Shown here: positions 9,008-17,703 of the stretch, piece after piece
Numbering within the stretch: the first letter of the stretch is position 1
Layout of the letters: every line of letters begins with the position of its first letter
Origin: Ruegeria sp. PrR005
GTDB lineage: Bacteria > Pseudomonadota > Alphaproteobacteria > Rhodobacterales > Rhodobacteraceae
Length of the DNA stretch: 64,000 nt
Direction: 5' to 3'
Assembly (NCBI RefSeq): GCF_010500245.1
Contig: NZ_JAAGOX010000006.1
Span: 1 to 64,000 of the forward strand
Translations under genes and position numbers: made by a program
Notes under the pieces: generated by a model
The model's database searches: none
What the model saw: the letters and a program-made list of their open reading frames with translations, nothing else
What the model was told of the DNA's origin: nothing

Positions 9008-11530
9008 ATGGCGTCGACAAGTCCGGAAGCGCAACCCTTGGTCTCGGGTGCAGAGGAGAGCGGCGGTGTCCGCACCATCCTCTTTGTCGACATGGTGGGT
9101 TACAGTCGCCGGGTGGAAGTGGACGAACTGAGCGCCCTCGATTTCATGTCGGGCTGTTTCGACACGCTGCGGGTTCTTGCCCACCGCCATGGCGGCGCCG
9201 TCGTGAAGACTATGGGAGACGGCGCACTCCTTGTCTTCCCGGATTCGGTTTCCGCGGTGCGGCTGGGTATCGAATTCCACCGTATCGTCCAGAAAATACA
9301 GACAGGGGTGCGCGATCCGAACCTGTTCCGGATCGGGATCCATGCCGGTCCCATCATCGAAAGGAACGGCGATGTGCTGGGCAACGCTGTGAACGTGGCG
9401 GCCCGACTGCAAGAACAGGCGCAGCCAGGCACCTGCCTGGTATCCGAAGTGATCCGCGACGGCCTGAGCGCCGAGCACGGCATACGGTTCGAGGCCGCCG
9501 GCACCCAGCGGCTGAAGAACCTGAGCCAGTGGATCGAGGCGTTCCGTGTCATCGACGCGCCCTCCTCTTCGACGGGCCCGCCAGAGTCCGAGAACGCAGT
9601 TATCGCGGTGCTTGGGCAGACCGGGCTCATTGGCGCAGACGGCAGGCGCAGGATGCCGGGCTCTCGGCATGCCCGGTCCCTGCTTGGCTATCTCGCCTTG
9701 TGTCCGGGGCATTGCGAAGCGCCCGACAGGCTTGCCGCGCTGATGTGGCCCGAGGCACGGAACGGAACGGTACTGGGCCCGCTTGACGACACCGTGGACG
9801 AGTTGAACCACCTGCTCCCCGAGAGGATGCGCCGGTTGCTGCTCAGAGACGAGCGCTTTGTCATGCTCGACGCAATGGCGTTCCAGACTGACCTGGACAG
9901 TTTCGAACACGCCCTGCGCCGAGGCAGCGTTCCCGAAACGCTGAGCAGTGACGGGCGCTGGCCGGACCGGATTCTCATCGATGCCGATGGGCTGAGCCCG
10001 GAATTCGACGGCTGGCTTCGCATCCTGCGCGCCTCGTGGAAGCGGCGGTTGATGCAGGGGCTTGAACGAGTGCTGGAACAGACGGCCGGTAGTGCCGATT
10101 CCCATCGGGCCGCTGCCGAGGCGATACTGCGGCAAGAACCGGGTAACGAGGTCGCCTCGTTGGCCTTGATCCGGCATTTCGTGGTGCGGGGTAGCATGGC
10201 ACCGGCTCTCGAAGAGTTCACGCGATTACAGGACTACCTCACGCGGACGCATGGTGCCCAGTCCGGGCCCGAAATCCTGCAAACCGTGCGCAGGGCACTT
10301 GACGGCAAAAGCCGCAAGACGCCGCGGGCAGATGCCCTGGAGGCCGCGCCCAGACCGCGGCGGATGCTGCGCCTTCTGGTCGACCGCTTTACCGCGCCCG
10401 GCGCCGACGAGCACCTGGCCCGGACTTTCCGCGCCGATCTGATGGCGAATCTTGCGCGGTTCCGCGAATGGTCGGTAATCGACGGCGACCGCAATGCCGG
10501 TTCCGACGAGCGCGCCGATTACGGGGTGGCCGGCGAACTGCACGACGATCCGGTTCGCGCGATTACCATCCGGCTGACGGAAAAGCCCACCCATCGGATG
10601 ATCTGGAGCGAAACATACGATGTTGAAACCGGCGGCTGGCACGCGGCGCAGCTCAGTATCGTGCGTCAGGTCGCCGCCGCGATCGAGCGCTACGTCTCGG
10701 CTGACAGGCTGGCCGCCACGTTGAGCATGCCGGGCGCGCGCGCCACCAGTCATGACACCTGGCTGCGCGGCGACCGAGCCATGATGCGTTGGACGCCAGA
10801 AGGCGCTGAAGAAGCGCGTGCGATCTTCTCCAGTCTTTTGGAGGAGGATCCGGACTATGCACCAGCGATGACCAGCCTTGCCAGCATGACGAACATCAGC
10901 CATGTCGTCTGGCCCGGACTGACCCGCAATGTGGCGGACACACAGCGGGCCGATGCCCTGGCCGCGCGGGCGGCCGAGATCGATCCCATGGATTCGCGCA
11001 ACCAACGGGCGGTGGCGTGGTCGGCGGCACTCAACGGCTCCTTTGCCCGTGCGTCGATGCATCTTGACCTCGCTTTGAAACTCAACCCGGTAAGCCCGAC
11101 AACGCTTGCCTCATGCGCCATGGGTTTCGCCTGGTTCGGAGAGCGCGAAAAGGCAGACGCCACCGTCACGCGCCTCTTCGCGGTGTCCGAGGTGTTTCCT
11201 GAATGGATCTGGGGCTATCTGGCCTCGACCTTGTTCCTGCTCGACCGGTTCGACAAGGCCGTTGAGGCGGCGGAAATCGCGGGCGACAGCATCGTCGACA
11301 TCCAGGGCTGGCTTGCCGCGGCGCTCCAAAGTCAAGGACATGGCAAGCGGGCGAGAGCCGCCGCCGAGCGCTTCGTGAGCCGTGTGTCCGACGTCTGGGC
11401 GGGCAGCGAGCCCGCTACACCGCACAGCGTGCGCGACTGGTTCGTGACCGCCTTCCCGATCCGCAGGGAGGAAGACCGCCTGAAACTCGCGGCCGCCCTC
11501 GATGCTGCGATGGGTCTTTCCGGTCAGTGA
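9008..11530 (+). CDS. Class III adenylate cyclase fused to BTAD-like, FlgO-like and TPR regions
   Basis: Residues about 22-180 form a class III nucleotidyl cyclase domain with metal aspartates in FVDMVGYS and GDG, the adenine-type Lys in VVKTMGDG and the GNAVNVAARL motif, so ATP cyclisation is plausible. Next come a winged-helix/BTAD-like stretch (LLGYLALCPGH onward), a FlgO/TolB-like region (about 455-555) and C-terminal TPR-like helices. No membrane segment is seen, so it is probably cytosolic. ATG 9008 has an upstream AGGTGG; earlier in-frame starts would lie inside YcaO. Its 3' end overlaps the convergent unknown gene by 7 bp. A second, differently built cyclase regulator also sits beside peroxidase genes at 40.5-43.7 kb. 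Confidence 0.85.
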   Translation: MASTSPEAQPLVSGAEESGGVRTILFVDMVGYSRRVEVDELSALDFMSGCFDTLRVLAHRHGGAVVKTMGDGALLVFPDSVSAVRLGIEFHRIVQKIQTGVRDPNLFRIGIHAGPIIERNGDVLGNAVNVAARLQEQAQPGTCLVSEVIRDGLSAEHGIRFEAAGTQRLKNLSQWIEAFRVIDAPSSSTGPPESENAVIAVLGQTGLIGADGRRRMPGSRHARSLLGYLALCPGHCEAPDRLAALMWPEARNGTVLGPLDDTVDELNHLLPERMRRLLLRDERFVMLDAMAFQTDLDSFEHALRRGSVPETLSSDGRWPDRILIDADGLSPEFDGWLRILRASWKRRLMQGLERVLEQTAGSADSHRAAAEAILRQEPGNEVASLALIRHFVVRGSMAPALEEFTRLQDYLTRTHGAQSGPEILQTVRRALDGKSRKTPRADALEAAPRPRRMLRLLVDRFTAPGADEHLARTFRADLMANLARFREWSVIDGDRNAGSDERADYGVAGELHDDPVRAITIRLTEKPTHRMIWSETYDVETGGWHAAQLSIVRQVAAAIERYVSADRLAATLSMPGARATSHDTWLRGDRAMMRWTPEGAEEARAIFSSLLEEDPDYAPAMTSLASMTNISHVVWPGLTRNVADTQRADALAARAAEIDPMDSRNQRAVAWSAALNGSFARASMHLDLALKLNPVSPTTLASCAMGFAWFGEREKADATVTRLFAVSEVFPEWIWGYLASTLFLLDRFDKAVEAAEIAGDSIVDIQGWLAAALQSQGHGKRARAAAERFVSRVSDVWAGSEPATPHSVRDWFVTAFPIRREEDRLKLAAALDAAMGLSGQ

Positions 11531-12021
11531 CAGCGCGTCAGAAAGATCGAGGCCAGCAGGTAGTTGCGCAGCTGGAGTTCGACATCTGCCGAACCGGATT
11601 GAGCGATTTCCATGACATCGGTCACATAGTTTTCGAGATAATCAATGGTGTCTGCTCCGACGACTTCGGGCACCGCGATTGTCATCGGCTTGTTCTGGCC
11701 ACTCTTGTTGTCTTTTTCCCCATGGATGATGAGCTTGTCAGTGGTGCCATCAATTTCGAATTGATTGGCTATGACCCCGCCGGAGCCATTGGCGACAGGT
11801 AGAAGTTTGAAGGTATTCTGCTCATCGTCGACAAGAAAAAAGTTAACGTTCAGGGCGGAAACCGAATTGTAGAGGTCGTCGAAGATGTCCTTCGACTTGG
11901 CATTGGAGTTGTTGCTGTGGTTCGTCAACCAGGTCGCAAGCCCTTGGCCCGCAATTTTCATGCCGGCTTGTCGGTTCGCATTGTTCACCGGCTCGCTCAC
12001 GTTCGCTACGATATTGGTCAT
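11524..12021 (-). CDS. Unknown 165-residue protein, partner of the heme peroxidase
   Basis: I do not recognise the family. The protein is acidic, Asn-rich near the N-terminus (VNNANRQAG, NHSNNSNAKS), has no signal peptide or membrane helix, and contains one Cys, in its last residues (FLTRCH). The ATG at 12021 is preferred over 12027 because AGAGGA lies about 7 bases upstream of it and only one base from the other. It starts 33 bp after the peroxidase stop on the same strand, so they probably form an operon. Possible roles are a structural or substrate partner of the peroxidase, or a target of the nearby YcaO protein; neither is shown. Confidence 0.7.
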   Translation of the reverse strand: MTNIVANVSEPVNNANRQAGMKIAGQGLATWLTNHSNNSNAKSKDIFDDLYNSVSALNVNFFLVDDEQNTFKLLPVANGSGGVIANQFEIDGTTDKLIIHGEKDNKSGQNKPMTIAVPEVVGADTIDYLENYVTDVMEIAQSGSADVELQLRNYLLASIFLTRCH

Positions 12022-12053
12022 TTTCATTTCCTCTGTCTTCAGATTCCCATGAC

Positions 12054-13733
12054 TTATTGATCCGGCATAGCGGCCACCGCGATCAGGTCGGCCATGCTGA
12101 ATTCATTTTGCGGCCCCTGCTGGGTGTTGAGCTCCCTTGAAAACAGGATCCTTGCACCGGTAGGCGCCGGGTTCAGAATGCTATCTCCGCTCCGTTGGAT
12201 CGCGGCATGGAATGTTTCCATCACCACGCGGCCCGCGACCTCGCCCAGGCAGGGGCTCGGCTCAAGCTCGGCTTCGATCAGGCTGTAAAGCCAAAGCGGT
12301 GTTTGGGTACAAAGGGTTGTGTCGGTGTAAAGGGCGCCGAACCGCGACTGACGGTCGAACAGGAACGTGCGAACATCTGCCTTGATCCGCGCCATTGCGA
12401 TACCCGCTCCGGCAATGTGATCGTAGAGAGTCTGTCCGGACGGCAGGCCAAGCTTCACCCCAAGTTCGAGCGTGCGGCGTGCCAGGTTCAGCGAGTTCGG
12501 CAGGTTCTCGTTGGCCCGGGGTTCGAAAAACCGCCGGGGCACGTAACTCAGATCGTTCGCGATCCACGTATCGATACAAGCCGCGGCAACAGCTTCGCCG
12601 GCGGGTGTTTGCGGATCGCCGGCCATATGACGCCAAACCTGTACGTAGTTTCTGGGTAGGTGGCCGCCTGCCAGCTTCCCGCCGTCCTTCGTGAAATCCA
12701 AAAGGTCCTCGAAAGAGACATCTCGCTTCATGAAGCCGGGAAGAACGTCGTCGGGAAGCCAGGGAACATAATCGCTGCGCACCATGCTGTGGCCGATCCG
12801 GAAGCAGGCAGCAGCAAATTCGATGGGGATCTCGAATGGCGCCGCGGCGTCGGTGGCGACGATCTTGCGTCCGTGGTCGAGAACATCGTTATAGACGTGG
12901 TCGGGTATCAGACGCTTGAGGTAATCGGTCAACACGACCGCCTGAACATGCCGCCGGGTCAGCGACTTGGCTTGATCTGTCGAGGTGACTGAAAGCCCGG
13001 CTTGGGTCGCTGCGCGCTGGTGAAACCGCATCAGTAATACGGTCATCTGGGCCAGGCCCAGGTTGCTGTCGCTCCGCCGGTCAGTGCATACGGCGGTGCC
13101 ATCCGCACCGCTGCGCGGCAGATCAGCGGCGCGGCTACCCGAGTCGAGCCCGATCCAGGTGTCGTGCCCCGCATGCGCCACGCTGTTCAGGGCAGTCTCT
13201 GCAACGCGCAGTCCGAACAGCGAACCGAGATCGAAGGCGTGCAGGTTCTGGGCGTTCTCCCATCCATTGATCGTGGCGTTCCATGTCATGTGGCTCAGGT
13301 CATGGGCGAGGAACTGACCGAAATACGTGTAGGCTGCCGGTAGCACCGGCTTGCCCGATACGAGGTCCCCGGGCCGCGCAGATCTTGTGAGCCTGTCGGC
13401 AACCCTCCGTAGAACTCCCGGTGTAGGACCCGGCGGGGCAATCGCCGGCATGATTTGCTGATAAAACATCACTTGGTCGACATCAGGAGCGCCCTCTGCA
13501 TCTCGCGGCAGCGCCTGGGCGCCTGGCGAGCTCAGGTCAAGCAGCAATGCCGGGCCGTCAGCTTCTCGGGCGCGCCACGCGGCATCGCTTTCCAGTTGCA
13601 GCTTGAGCTGCGCCGGGAAAATTCCGTCTCCGGGTTCGGCAGCATTGAAAATCCGCTGGCCTTTCTGAACGTACGGGATTTTCACATCTTCTGAAATGTA
13701 ACGGACACCACCGCCATGCAAGCCGGGCATTCT
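12054..13733 (-). CDS. Animal-type heme peroxidase (peroxinectin/myeloperoxidase superfamily)
   Basis: The protein of about 559 residues has the superfamily motifs: distal His in FGQFLAHDLSH, catalytic Arg region in DRRSDSNLGLAQ followed by RFHQRAA, and proximal heme His in CFRIGHSMVRSDY. These enzymes oxidise halides or organic substrates with H2O2. No signal peptide is evident, unusual for secreted relatives. I chose ATG 13733, directly preceded by GGGGGAAGA; the longer start at 13805 has no ribosome site and adds an unlikely N-terminus. It is first in an operon with the unknown 165-residue protein and convergent with the cyclase regulator. Confidence 0.88.
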   Translation of the reverse strand, partial: RMPGLHGGGVRYISEDVKIPYVQKGQRIFNAAEPGDGIFPAQLKLQLESDAAWRAREADGPALLLDLSSPGAQALPRDAEGAPDVDQVMFYQQIMPAIAPPGPTPGVLRRVADRLTRSARPGDLVSGKPVLPAAYTYFGQFLAHDLSHMTWNATINGWENAQNLHAFDLGSLFGLRVAETALNSVAHAGHDTWIGLDSGSRAADLPRSGADGTAVCTDRRSDSNLGLAQMTVLLMRFHQRAATQAGLSVTSTDQAKSLTRRHVQAVVLTDYLKRLIPDHVYNDVLDHGRKIVATDAAAPFEIPIEFAAACFRIGHSMVRSDYVPWLPDDVLPGFMKRDVSFEDLLDFTKDGGKLAGGHLPRNYVQVWRHMAGDPQTPAGEAVAAACIDTWIANDLSYVPRRFFEPRANENLPNSLNLARRTLELGVKLGLPSGQTLYDHIAGAGIAMARIKADVRTFLFDRQSRFGALYTDTTLCTQTPLWLYSLIEAELEPSPCLGEVAGRVVMETFHAAIQRSGDSILNPAPTGARILFSRELNTQQGPQNEFSMADLIAVAAMPDQ

Positions 13734-13925
13734 TCCCCCAGTCGGTCGATTTTCACAGAGCGCGCCGCAAATGGCCGCATCAATCAGGCACTTGATCCAT
13801 AACATGAAATCCGGCTTTTTTCTAGGGAATCGTACCAGCCGGTGTGGCGAGGACCGGTAAAGCCAGAGATTTCAGAGGACTTGGTTGGCCGGCAACCTGT
13901 GTTGTGAAAGCAAACTGGCTGGTGG

Positions 13926-14108
13926 TGTCAGAAGGCATCCGGTCGAGACTGGCACGGCGGCCTCGTAACCTCTCAGATTGCTGAAACGTGATCCGTTCAA
14001 CTACTTCACAACGGCCCGGAGATCATTCGTCTGGCCGTGACGCTGTACGACACAATTCTGCGGTCATTGCGCAATGTCGAGGATCTGGTTCACGAACGCG
14101 GCATAAAT
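13926..14108 (+). mobile_element. IS6-like remnant C, 5' end only
   Basis: It starts TGTCAGAAGGCATCCGG like the other copies and can be followed through the transposase N-terminus (PFNYF, then LRNVEDLVHERG) before similarity ends near 14108. Several frame disruptions are visible. The remaining two thirds of the element is gone. It lies between the peroxidase operon and the glycosyltransferase/ABC cluster. Confidence 0.7.
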
Positions 14109-14130
14109 GCGAGGCACGTAACCGTGCGGT

Positions 14131-15432
14131 TCAGCCTACCGGTACTGCGTCCTGATTGCGAGCGAGCATCGACATGATGGCGTCCGCGGATTTGACAGGT
14201 CCGGGCGCGGACTGCATCTTGGTGGATATGGATGCAAGGCGCGCTTTCATGTCCTTGCTCGCAAGCATGCTCTCGACGATTCCTTTCAACTTGGCCTCGC
14301 TCCAGTTGTTTCGGTCCAGCCAACGTCCGGTTCCGGTGGCCTCTGCGCGTTGCGCGTTGTCAAAACCATCCCAACAATAGGGCAGCAAAAGGCTGGGAAC
14401 GCCGAAATAGAGCGCCTCGCAAAAACTGTTGTTGCCGCCGTGATGAATGAACAGATCGCATTCCGCGACAACGGACGGTTGCGGGAACCAACTGCCTAGC
14501 AAAACATTGTCCGGCACATTGCCATAGGATTCCAGAAAACCACCCACATTCACCAGGAACTGCGCCTGAATACTTGAAAAAACATTCAGCATCCGGGTGA
14601 TGATGCCCGTGTCTATCGCGCCAAGACTGCCGAAGCTCATGTAGACGAGGGGGGTATCAGATCGTTTCAGATGAGGAAAATCGAACTTGGTTTCATTCCT
14701 CACACATCCTTCAAGGTACACGAACTGTGGTTCGCAAAGGGGTATTTTCCGATGGTATCTGACGGCTGAAGGCGCAAGCAGAAGATTCAGGTCCGGGGAG
14801 GGTTCCAGAAAGATCGCCGGAGCCAACGGGTCGAGCCCGCGCTTTTTCCGGAAGCGATTGTAGCGCTTGTGGGCGCTGCGAACAGCCCTTTCGTAGGTCC
14901 GTTCGAAGCGTTTCCGGTCGACAGTGCTTTCGGGCTTCAGCCCCGACAGGTAGGGCGGAACATTTGCGTCGGGAAGCTCCGTTTCCGCGCAGGATACCAC
15001 CCGCACCCAGGGACAGTTCGCGCGGGCAACCGCCGGGAACATGATCACGTTGTCCAGAAGAATGGCATCCGGTTGGATCATCGACAGCAGATCGGACAAG
15101 GCATCTTCCACCTTCTCGACGGTATTCACGATCGCATCCCAGGTTGGGGCCACGTAAGTGTCGAGTTGCTCCCAGGCATCCTTGCGGAAATTGGGCAGGT
15201 GCGTCTGGATGAATCTCTGCCAGTAATCGTCGGCATTTTCGCGGGACTGGTCCCCGACGGGCAGATGATACTCCTGAAATCCATATTCGGCGAAAACACC
15301 GGTGAAGCCTGGATGGCAGATGAAAACCGGCCGTCCGCCCCTCTCCCGCAAGGCTTGCGCGATCCCGACGCAGTTGAGTGCCGCGCCAAAACTGGCCTCG
15401 GGGAACAACGCAATGATTGGCTCCGCGCTCAA
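14131..15432 (-). CDS. GT1-type (MGT-like) glycosyltransferase, copy 1
   Basis: The 433-residue protein has a GT-B fold pattern: an N-terminal glycine-poor Rossmann start (FPEASFGAALNCVGIAQALR) and a C-terminal nucleotide-sugar motif HHGGNNSFCEALYFGVPSLL with WDGFDNAQRAEATG. This matches macrolide/UDP-glycosyltransferase relatives. It is clearly paralogous along its length to the glycosyltransferase at 20451. Its ATG overlaps the stop of the GntR gene (ATGA), so regulator and enzyme are co-transcribed away from the ABC operon. Sugar donor and acceptor are unknown. Confidence 0.85.
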   Translation of the reverse strand: MSAEPIIALFPEASFGAALNCVGIAQALRERGGRPVFICHPGFTGVFAEYGFQEYHLPVGDQSRENADDYWQRFIQTHLPNFRKDAWEQLDTYVAPTWDAIVNTVEKVEDALSDLLSMIQPDAILLDNVIMFPAVARANCPWVRVVSCAETELPDANVPPYLSGLKPESTVDRKRFERTYERAVRSAHKRYNRFRKKRGLDPLAPAIFLEPSPDLNLLLAPSAVRYHRKIPLCEPQFVYLEGCVRNETKFDFPHLKRSDTPLVYMSFGSLGAIDTGIITRMLNVFSSIQAQFLVNVGGFLESYGNVPDNVLLGSWFPQPSVVAECDLFIHHGGNNSFCEALYFGVPSLLLPYCWDGFDNAQRAEATGTGRWLDRNNWSEAKLKGIVESMLASKDMKARLASISTKMQSAPGPVKSADAIMSMLARNQDAVPVG

Positions 15433-16361
15433 GCCCGGACTCCACGGACCATCGGAGGCGCGCCACGGTTGACGGTTTCCGGCCGGACCGTGCGCGACCG
15501 CCTGAGATGAACCAACATCAGGTCAGCCGCCAGTTCGAACTGGCCGGTCTGCAGGCTTTCGAGAATCTCGATGTGTTCTTTCAGTGCCTGCCGCAACCTG
15601 AAATCGGGTATGGAAATCGCCCTTTGTGTAGCCCGGCGAAGCCGGTGGTGCGCAATGATCGCATTTCGTGCGAACTGGTTTCCCGAACACTCGCCGACAA
15701 AGCTGTGAAAGTCCGTGTCAAGCGCAAGGAAGGTTGTCGAACCGATGCCGCCTTCGCGTGCCTGCAACATGTCCTGCATCCGCAGCCGCAGCACGCCCGC
15801 CTTCTTCGGATCAAGCCGGAAATTAGGTTCCAGAATGGCCTGAGGTTCGATCACCATACGGAAATTCAGGCTTTGTTCCTGAGCGCGGGGAGAATCGAGA
15901 AGCGGTTGGAATGACCAGGAACGGCCGGGAAGTTGCGTGACAATTCCATCTTGAGACAGTACTTTTAATGCATTTTGTACCATATGCCGGGATGCGCCGT
16001 ATTTTCGCATCAGCGCATTGACCGACTCTACTTCCCCGATGCGGCGAAGTGAGCGGTCCGTGAGAATTGTTTGCGCCAGGGATTGTTCAAATTCTTCCAA
16101 CCGGCGCTGCGCCTGTAGCAGGCTTTCGGCATCATCCAGTTCCAGGAAGTATCCCTCTTCTTCCCGCCATGTCAGAAAATCATTTTCAAACAATATTTTA
16201 AATGCAGAACGGATCGGTGTTCGCGACACGCCGCACAATTCCGAAAGCAGTTGTTCGGGCAGATGGTCGCCGCGTCTCATCCCGCGCTCATGCGCGATCG
16301 CGAGAACCTTTCGCGCCAGATCAATATGGCCAAGTCGCGTACTTTGGCGGGGGGTGGGCAT
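15429..16361 (-). CDS. GntR/FCD regulator with two apparent winged-helix segments
   Basis: Residues 35-70 form a GntR winged helix (LPEQLLSELCGVSRTPIRSA). A second helix-turn-helix-like segment at 112-150 (NALMRKYGASRHMVQNALKV then LSQDGIV and a wing with LPGRSW) follows. The C-terminal FCD-like domain carries DTDFHSF, EHIEILESL and HLRRS, the usual metal/ligand positions. Most FadR-subfamily proteins have one winged helix, so the duplication is notable. It is transcribed divergently from the ABC/glycosyltransferase/ALDH operon, with about 200 bp between starts, and overlaps glycosyltransferase 1. I infer it controls both directions in response to the imported compound. Confidence 0.85.
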   Translation of the reverse strand: MPTPRQSTRLGHIDLARKVLAIAHERGMRRGDHLPEQLLSELCGVSRTPIRSAFKILFENDFLTWREEEGYFLELDDAESLLQAQRRLEEFEQSLAQTILTDRSLRRIGEVESVNALMRKYGASRHMVQNALKVLSQDGIVTQLPGRSWSFQPLLDSPRAQEQSLNFRMVIEPQAILEPNFRLDPKKAGVLRLRMQDMLQAREGGIGSTTFLALDTDFHSFVGECSGNQFARNAIIAHHRLRRATQRAISIPDFRLRQALKEHIEILESLQTGQFELAADLMLVHLRRSRTVRPETVNRGAPPMVRGVRA

Positions 16362-16442
16362 CGAACTTCCTTATTCTGGCTCTGGATTTCACCCGTTCTC
16401 GTGGTCCGATACCGCTGTGTTCAAAAGAACAGAGAATACAAT

Positions 16443-16472
16443 TTGACGTACATGTTAGATCATTAGTACAGA
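16443..16472 (+). promoter_or_regulatory. Candidate sigma-70-type promoter for the ABC operon
   Basis: In the GntR/ABC intergenic region TTGACG (16443-16448) is followed 18 bases later by TACAGA (16467-16472), a weak -10. GTAC occurs twice (16448 and 16466 areas), flanking TTAGATCATTA, which could be an operator half-site pair. The evidence is sequence resemblance only. Confidence 0.3.
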
Positions 16473-16558
16473 TTCTGATGATGGCTTTCAATAGCTGCTG
16501 TCGACCAATCGGATGCCTTGAAGGCGGAAAATCCGCCCCACAACAGTTGAGGAACGGA

Positions 16559-17608
16559 ATGACCCGACATACCAATCGACTGATCGCAAGCGCGTGCGCA
16601 GCGATATCATTGACCGCAACGAACGTTATGGCGAGCGACCTGGTCGTGTCGAACTGGGACGGTTACATGGCGCCGGACGCCATCGACACGTTCAACGCGG
16701 CCACCAGCAATGAAGCCGAACTGGTGCTGCACGCCACGAACGAAGAGATCATGGGCAAGCTGATCGCGTCCGGCGGACGCGGCTATGACGTTGTGTTCGT
16801 GTCCTCGCCGTTCGCCGAGGTGCTGCACAATCTTGGTCTGGCAGAAACGCTGGATCATTCGAAGCTTCCCAACGCCACCAATCTCTATGAGGCTGCGACG
16901 CAGCTGTCGCACGATCCCGGAAACACGTTCTCGATGCCTTATGCCTGGGGCACCACGGGGCTCTGCTATCGTGCCGATCTGGTCGCTGAGACCCCCGACA
17001 GCTGGATGGACCTTCTGGCCCCGTCCGACGACGTGAGCGGCAAGACCACCATGCTCGCCACCGATCGCTGGCTGCTGGCTGCCGGGCAACTGGCCAAGGG
17101 GTATTCCGTAAACGAGACCGACGAGGCCAAAATGGCCGAAGTCCGCGATCTTCTGATCCAGGCCAAGGGCACGCTTCTGGCCTATGACGACACCACGTTC
17201 TACGCCAAGCTGGTGTCCGGAGAGGCGAGCCTGGTGCATGCCTGGGACGGCTGGTGCAACTACGGCATCGCCGAGAACGATCAGATCAAGTACGTGATCC
17301 CGCAAGAAGGCAGCGATCTATGGGTCGATACGATGGTCATTCTCAAAGCGTCCGAAAACAAGGATGCGGCCTATGAGTTCGTCAATTACATACTCGGGGC
17401 GGACACCCATCGCTGGGCGGCCGAGAACATTCTCTACAAGGTTCCGAACAAGGCCGCGATGGAAGCTCTTGATCCCAGCCTGATCGATGCCTTCCCGAAC
17501 ATGGGTTACTCGCCCGAAGACATGCTGGCCTACGAACAGCTTAGGGATGTGGGCGAGGCACAGCGCGCATACGCCCGGATCGTTTCGGAGATCAAAGCCG
17601 CGAACTGA
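16559..17608 (+). CDS. Polyamine-type ABC transporter substrate-binding protein (PotD-like)
   Basis: ATG 16559 has GAGGAACGG just upstream and opens a Sec signal peptide ending near NVMAS. The mature part begins LVVSNWDGYMAP, and ATNEEIMGKL, GYDVVFVSS and LDHSKLPN match spermidine/putrescine binding proteins of family 1. Total length is 349 residues, normal for the family. It leads a nine-gene plus-strand run with two permeases, an ATPase, a glycosyltransferase, two cupins, a kinase and an aldehyde dehydrogenase. Ligand is probably an amine or aminated compound, by family resemblance only. Confidence 0.88.
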   Translation: MTRHTNRLIASACAAISLTATNVMASDLVVSNWDGYMAPDAIDTFNAATSNEAELVLHATNEEIMGKLIASGGRGYDVVFVSSPFAEVLHNLGLAETLDHSKLPNATNLYEAATQLSHDPGNTFSMPYAWGTTGLCYRADLVAETPDSWMDLLAPSDDVSGKTTMLATDRWLLAAGQLAKGYSVNETDEAKMAEVRDLLIQAKGTLLAYDDTTFYAKLVSGEASLVHAWDGWCNYGIAENDQIKYVIPQEGSDLWVDTMVILKASENKDAAYEFVNYILGADTHRWAAENILYKVPNKAAMEALDPSLIDAFPNMGYSPEDMLAYEQLRDVGEAQRAYARIVSEIKAAN

Positions 17609-17703
17609 GGGTGCGGCCATTCTCTGGTCCGGCCGATAGGTTCGGCCGGACCATCTTGGCTGTCCAACAGATTTCATCGGGAAAACCCTCGGATATTCGG
17701 ATC

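Noticed and set aside
8993-10177. Long minus-strand ORF within the cyclase gene
   Set aside because: It is a shadow frame of the well-supported plus-strand cyclase gene, with no recognisable domains.
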